9,143 bases of DNA from Anaerolineales bacterium. GTDB lineage: Bacteria > Chloroflexota > Anaerolineae > Anaerolineales > E44-bin32. A model generated the notes under the pieces. The model worked only from the letters and a program-made list of their open reading frames with translations, was not told the origin of the DNA and did not search any database. Of this stretch, positions 5,793 through 9,143 are shown in pieces. Location: contig DAOWMX010000070.1 of assembly GCA_030642885.1 (NCBI GenBank), forward strand, positions 1-9,143, written 5' to 3'. Both the position numbers and the translations under genes were made by a program. Every line of letters starts with the position of its first letter. Positions within the stretch are counted from its first letter, which is position 1.

Positions 5793-7673
5793 CTAATAAT
5801 CCCCTTTATCCCATGCATCCTCGTCGCGCTTCCTGCGCCTGCGCACGACTACCTCACCAAGATCCGGATCAAATTCCATAATCCGTGATTGTTCCTTGCG
5901 GCGCTGCTTGCTTTCGTCGGAGACCTCCGTGAACTCTTCCTCGCTTAGCTCGGGGACTTTAATCGACTCCCCGAGTTTCTCGGCCAACTCTTCGACGGCA
6001 TCCACGGTGCCCTCTTCCACTTCCGCTTCAGCCTCATCCTCGATAACTGGAGCTTCAGCTTCTGTGGTGATGTCCACTTCGACAGCCTCTTCGGTTTCAA
6101 GAACAGCTGCGGGCTCTCCTTCAACGTCCTCTGCAACTACTTCTTCTTCAGCGACATCTTCAATCTCTACAACCGGCTCGGGGTATGCGTAAGAATTGAG
6201 GGTTTCATCGATCTCTATCATCGCCTTTGGTCCGATGCCCGGCAATCCTAAGATGGCATCTGCGTCCATCCCCAATTTCTGTAGTACCTGCCCTGCGGTC
6301 TTGTAGCCTGCCTCGATGAGCAGATTTTGCACTCGTGTCGATAGTTCAACCTCAGTGAGTTCAACTTCGAAGGCTGTTTCAGGGAATGAAGCTCGCACTT
6401 CAGCTAGCTTATCGAGTTCAAGTTGCCTGCGGGCATCCCGGCGCGACTCGATCTCGCTCTGTACTCTGTCGACGAAGGATGTTAACGTCTGGTATTCCTC
6501 AGGTGTGATCGGACGCCCCTCTTCCTTCTTGGTTAGAATCGCCTCGACCAGCAATATTGTCTCAGCTTGCTCTTCGGCCACTTCGGCGAAGGATGAATCC
6601 GTCGTTAGTAGCATCAAGGACTCAACTGCAGTCTCAGGCAAACTCTTGATATCAATGCGCCAGCCGGTCAGCTTTGCACCCAAGCGAGCATTCACGCCGG
6701 CGCGGCCGATCGCCAAGCTGAGTTGATCCTCCGGAACGACTACGATCGCCGTTTTGCCTCGATCAAGTTCATCACTGAGATACACGCCAGAAACGCGGGC
6801 TGGCGCGAGCGCCTTGGCCACAAATGTGGCCGTGTCTGGATGCCACTCAATCACATCGATCTTTTCATCGCTCAGATCACGTACGATGGATTGGATGCGC
6901 ACTCCACGCATACCGACACATGCGCCGACTGGATCCACACCCTCACGAAGCGCAGCTACGGCAACCTTTGCACGCTTTCCCGCCTCGCGGGCGATTGATT
7001 TAATCTCCACCAAACCCTGATTAATCTCTGGGACTTCCATCTCCAGCAACCGCCGCAGCATGTGCGGGTGGGTGCGGGAAACAACGATGACCGGTCCACG
7101 CGGCGACCTGCGCACCTCAAGAACATAGGTGCGAATGCGGTCGCGCACCCGGAAATGTTCGCCTGGGATTTGCTGATTGCGCGGCAGAATCGCCTCCGCT
7201 CGCCCCAGGCCAACCGTCACGGATTGCGGTGTGACCGAGTGCACCGTACCGTGCACGAGGTCACCCTCGCGCTCGACATACTCTTCGTACTGTGCCTCCC
7301 GCTCGGCCTCGCGGAGACGCTGCAGGATTACCTGCTTCGCTGTCTGAGCTGCGACACGACCGAAGTCTTTTGGCGTGGATTCGACCATCACCATATCACC
7401 GAGTTCTGCTTCCGGGTTAAAGTTCTTGGCAATCTCGAGGACGACTTCGGTCTGTTCGTTCTCGACGCCCTCGACAGCTTCCTTCTCTACGAAGATTTCT
7501 ACCCCACCGCTCTCGGGCAAAATCTTGACCTCGACGTTTTGCGCGCTGGAGGCGTTGACGGACCGCCGATAGGCGGAAATCATCGCCGCTTCCAGCGCCT
7601 CCATCACCGTCTCGGGTGGAAGGCTGAAGCGCTCGGTTATTTCATTGAATGCTAGTGCAAACTCACTCTTCAT
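5793..7673 (-). CDS. nusA: Transcription termination/antitermination factor NusA
   Basis: NusA binds RNA polymerase and nascent RNA and modulates pausing, intrinsic termination and antitermination. Domains in order over 626 residues: RNAP-binding N-terminal domain (1 to about 135; starts MKSEFALAFNEITERF), S1 domain (about 136-200; GDLVHGTVHSV, then VGLGRAEAILP), KH1 (about 201-275; EMEVPEI, VDPVGACVGMRGVRIQSI at 246-263, EKIDVIEW) and KH2 (about 276-345; AIGRAGVNARLGAKLTGW at 321-338). A linker follows, then one helix-hairpin-helix module (about 440-490; ILGLPGIGPKAM). After it comes an acidic low-complexity tail (about 498-585) and a basic end with RRRRKR at 611-616. ATG 7673 follows a purine-rich AAGGAAAGAAGAG. 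No rimP precedes it; the leader at 7674-7806 carries a candidate promoter and structured RNA, so it probably heads the operon. Confidence 0.98.
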   Translation of the reverse strand: MKSEFALAFNEITERFSLPPETVMEALEAAMISAYRRSVNASSAQNVEVKILPESGGVEIFVEKEAVEGVENEQTEVVLEIAKNFNPEAELGDMVMVESTPKDFGRVAAQTAKQVILQRLREAEREAQYEEYVEREGDLVHGTVHSVTPQSVTVGLGRAEAILPRNQQIPGEHFRVRDRIRTYVLEVRRSPRGPVIVVSRTHPHMLRRLLEMEVPEINQGLVEIKSIAREAGKRAKVAVAALREGVDPVGACVGMRGVRIQSIVRDLSDEKIDVIEWHPDTATFVAKALAPARVSGVYLSDELDRGKTAIVVVPEDQLSLAIGRAGVNARLGAKLTGWRIDIKSLPETAVESLMLLTTDSSFAEVAEEQAETILLVEAILTKKEEGRPITPEEYQTLTSFVDRVQSEIESRRDARRQLELDKLAEVRASFPETAFEVELTEVELSTRVQNLLIEAGYKTAGQVLQKLGMDADAILGLPGIGPKAMIEIDETLNSYAYPEPVVEIEDVAEEEVVAEDVEGEPAAVLETEEAVEVDITTEAEAPVIEDEAEAEVEEGTVDAVEELAEKLGESIKVPELSEEEFTEVSDESKQRRKEQSRIMEFDPDLGEVVVRRRRKRDEDAWDKGDY

Positions 7674-7688
7674 TTCTCTTCTTTCCTT

Positions 7689-7752
7689 GGTGGTTGTTCT
7701 AAGTCTATGTTATACGCAGAAAAGTGGGGGAAACCCACTTTCCAGAACCACC
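7689..7752 (-). promoter_or_regulatory. Nested stem-loop in the nusA 5' leader
   Basis: In the minus-strand transcript an inner hairpin pairs AAAGTGGG (7734-7741) with CCCACTTT (7721-7728) around a 5-base loop: 8 perfect pairs. An outer stem pairs GGTGGTT (7746-7752) with AACCACC (7689-7695), extended by two further pairs (CT at 7744-7745 with AG at 7699-7700) across a 3-base bulge. The 3' arm of the outer stem ends exactly where the nusA Shine-Dalgarno AAGGA (7684-7688) begins. The inner hairpin is followed by only four Ts (three in the stem), so it would be a weak terminator. A translational or attenuation role in nusA autoregulation is inferred from position only. Confidence 0.45.
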
Positions 7753-7777
7753 GCTCTCTCAAAAGTCGTACGGTTGG

Positions 7778-7806
7778 ATTTTAGCACATGCAGGAGGGAG
7801 GAGCAA
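7778..7806 (-). promoter_or_regulatory. Candidate sigma70-type promoter of the nusA operon
   Basis: On the minus strand a -35-like TTGCTC (7801-7806) is separated by 17 bases from a -10-like TAAAAT (7778-7783), preceded by TGC, an extended -10 element. The spacing is optimal, and the -10 matches the consensus at five of six positions; the -35 matches at three. Initiation near 7771 would give a leader of about 98 bases containing the stem-loop at 7689-7752. Confidence 0.45.
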
Positions 7807-7811
7807 GAGTA

Positions 7812-7842
7812 CGTATAAAGAAATTGTTTTTTCGTATGTCAG
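7812..7842 (-). promoter_or_regulatory. Weaker alternative promoter upstream of nusA
   Basis: On the minus strand CTGACA (7837-7842, five of six to the -35 consensus) lies 19 bases from TATACG (7812-7817). The spacing is longer than ideal and the -10 is poor, so this is a second choice to the site at 7778-7806. Confidence 0.2.
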
Positions 7843-7860
7843 GCAACATTGAAGGTGGGT

Positions 7861-7886
7861 AAAAAGCAATTGGATTTATTAATCAA
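7861..7886 (-). terminator. Weak candidate terminator after the TPR gene
   Basis: Just past the TAA of the TPR gene the minus strand reads TTGATT-AATA-AATCcAA, a six-pair AT-rich stem with one bulged C, followed by TTGC and five Ts. It lies where a terminator is expected but would be unstable, so readthrough into nusA is possible. Confidence 0.2.
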
Positions 7887-7890
7887 GGTC

Positions 7891-9143
7891 TTATTCACTG
7901 AGCATGTCTGTCAGGACTGCTTTATTAAAGGGATTCTGACCTCGCTCTAGAGTCTCAATCCATGCCTGATGTGAAGGTGCAAGCTTGGCAAATCCATTTG
8001 CATCATTCTCGATGAGATATTCCAGGAATATTTGGAGATCTGCGATAGCTTCTTCAGTCCGACCGAGCAAGGCCAGGGTTATTCCGCGGTTGCCTCTCCT
8101 CCTTCCCGATGGGTCTGATGCGACGGCTATGTCACAATGCACGATCGCCTCCTGCGGATTCTCAACCAGACTGTAATACCTGCATAGTGCATCTTGGATA
8201 TACACCGCTTCCGGATCGAGGTCCTCGGCTTGTTCGAGCACATCCAGAGTTTCACCAATCTTGTCGGGGTCTTGCATTAATAACGTTAGTGCTAAATGGT
8301 ATTTGGCTACAGCGAAACTCGGATCGACGCGTGCTGCTCCACGGAAGTCACTCTCAGCACGGGATAAGTCGCCGTCTGCCGACCGCTCAAGATAGGCTAT
8401 TCCTCGATTGTTCAACGCCTGGACAAGGTTTGGACGAAGAACGATCGCCTCTGTATAGTAGGCGATCACTTTATCAACATCTGGTGTTTCCTTCCTGCTT
8501 TCGATCATTGCGAGAAATTGGTATACCGTAGCGGCATTCCCTGGATACTCCGGCAGATCTTCCAACGTCCTCAGGAAAACCGCTTCAGCCTGATCCTCAC
8601 GACCAGACCAGTAGTGAGACTGCCCAAGAACATATAGCGCTATCCACTGTACTTCATTTGGGAGATCAGTGTTTACTGTGGCACTCAACTCTTCCGCCGA
8701 TATAAAATTCCAGCGCCGTTCGAGACTGCCCACTCGATCATCGGAAGAAGGACTCGTTACAAACGCAATCACTCTTCCACTGTCGTACTCACCCCACACC
8801 ACGATATCGGCGCCAAGCTCCCTGCCGATTTCTATTGCTCTCACCTCGTCGGTAACGATTTCTGAAATTTTAATGACACTGACATTTCCAATATCTGCAT
8901 TTTCAAATTCCTTATACAACGCTTCCTCAAGCCTACTCGCGATGTTATATCCAACCTGCCTGCCGCCGTAATTCGCGAACTCGCTCACGACCACGCGTGT
9001 GTCGCTTGCTTCTGAATCGTAGCGTCTGGTGAAATCAAAAAGCCCGGTTGATTCACTCCACACACCACTCACACCTAGAGTCACGATAGTCAGGATTAAT
9101 CCTGCAGAAACCGCTGTGATCCACTTTGCTTTCCTACCATCCA
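7891..9143 (-). CDS. Membrane-anchored TPR protein with TolB/FlgO-like domain (5' end outside window)
   Basis: The frame is open from TAA at 7891 to the window edge, 417 complete codons including the stop. A GTG at 9084 is possible but would cut into a hydrophobic segment, so the real start is probably outside. The visible N-terminus reads DGRKAKW and then a transmembrane helix of about 22 residues (ITAVSAGLILTIVTLGVSGVW); the basic residues before it suggest the missing part is cytoplasmic. Next comes an alpha/beta region (DTRVVVSEFANYGGRQVGYN, later IGRELGADIVVWGEYDSGRV) resembling the TolB/FlgO-like domain of TPR regulators. About six TPR-like repeats follow (examples: ALNNRGIAYLERSADGDLSR, RGNRGITLALLGRTEEAIAD). 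The tail QAWIETLERGQNPF resembles, from memory, the end of large chloroflexotal TPR, WD40 or STAND proteins. I do not know the function; a sensing or scaffold role is inference. Confidence is for a real gene with this architecture. Confidence 0.8.
   Translation of the reverse strand, partial: DGRKAKWITAVSAGLILTIVTLGVSGVWSESTGLFDFTRRYDSEASDTRVVVSEFANYGGRQVGYNIASRLEEALYKEFENADIGNVSVIKISEIVTDEVRAIEIGRELGADIVVWGEYDSGRVIAFVTSPSSDDRVGSLERRWNFISAEELSATVNTDLPNEVQWIALYVLGQSHYWSGREDQAEAVFLRTLEDLPEYPGNAATVYQFLAMIESRKETPDVDKVIAYYTEAIVLRPNLVQALNNRGIAYLERSADGDLSRAESDFRGAARVDPSFAVAKYHLALTLLMQDPDKIGETLDVLEQAEDLDPEAVYIQDALCRYYSLVENPQEAIVHCDIAVASDPSGRRRGNRGITLALLGRTEEAIADLQIFLEYLIENDANGFAKLAPSHQAWIETLERGQNPFNKAVLTDMLSE

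Noticed and set aside
5896..6192. Ser/Thr-rich plus-strand open frame.
   Set aside because: It is the antisense reading of the GAA/GAG/GAT-rich acidic tail of NusA and has no independent support.
7062..7655. A 197-codon open frame on the plus strand.
   Set aside because: It lies entirely antisense to the conserved N-terminal and S1 regions of nusA and shows no recognisable family; it is a shadow of nusA codon bias.
7824..7832. T-run on the plus strand in the nusA upstream gap.
   Set aside because: No gene on the plus strand leads into it and no stable stem precedes it, so it is not a terminator.
126..8449. CGATCG occurs 11 times (at 126, 2330, 2358, 4712, 5175, 5253, 5537, 6707, 6743, 8142, 8442), including two GCGATCGC octamers like cyanobacterial HIP1.
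   Set aside because: Most copies lie in the coding frame as GCG-ATC-G, encoding Ala-Ile followed by Val, Gly, Glu or Ala. The excess is explained by codon usage and common dipeptides, not by a dispersed repeat.
1..9143. Searched by eye for tRNA, rRNA, CRISPR arrays, insertion sequences and attachment sites.
   Set aside because: No regularly spaced repeats, terminal inverted repeats, transposase-like frames or tRNA-like sequences were seen; nearly all of the window is accounted for by the listed genes.

Overview
The window is a single-direction block in which every supported gene lies on the minus strand, so gene order is read from high to low coordinates. It looks like a bacterial chromosome of moderate GC. 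My best guess for the host is Chloroflexota, class Anaerolineae. This rests on recalled family resemblance, not a search: a ThyX-like protein with an 'ESNR' signature, a NusA with a long acidic tail ending in a basic patch, a short IF2 of about 600 residues, and a membrane-anchored TPR protein with a WI-x-x-L-x-x-G-x-NPF tail.

Layout in transcription order. (1) 9143-7891: 3' part of a gene whose start is outside the window. It encodes a transmembrane segment, a TolB/FlgO-like alpha/beta domain and about six TPR-like repeats. (2) 7890-7674: a 217-base gap with a plausible promoter and a nested stem-loop leader ending at the nusA ribosome binding site. (3) 7673-365: the conserved transcription/translation cluster nusA - ylxR - infB - rbfA - nrnA (DHH phosphoesterase) - truB - ribF, tightly packed with overlaps or short gaps apart from 115 bases between ylxR and infB. 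(4) 372-1: the 5' part of a thyX-like gene that overlaps the end of ribF by 8 bases.

How the genes fit together: NusA (elongation, termination and antitermination), IF2 (initiation), RbfA (30S maturation), TruB (tRNA pseudouridine 55), NrnA (nanoRNA/pAp turnover) and YlxR (small RNA-binding or NusA-cluster protein) form the classic RNA and translation operon. RibF makes FMN and FAD, and the gene coupled to it is a relative of the FAD-dependent thymidylate synthase. The usual first gene, rimP, is absent, and so are ylxQ (between ylxR and infB) and rpsO (after ribF).

Most of the window is ordinary housekeeping DNA. The points worth a second look are the degenerate ThyX-like protein coupled to ribF, the structured nusA leader, the missing rimP, a nine-codon leader ORF overlapping the ylxR start, and the truncated membrane TPR protein. 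I did not find a convincing undescribed system, RNA gene, mobile element or CRISPR array.
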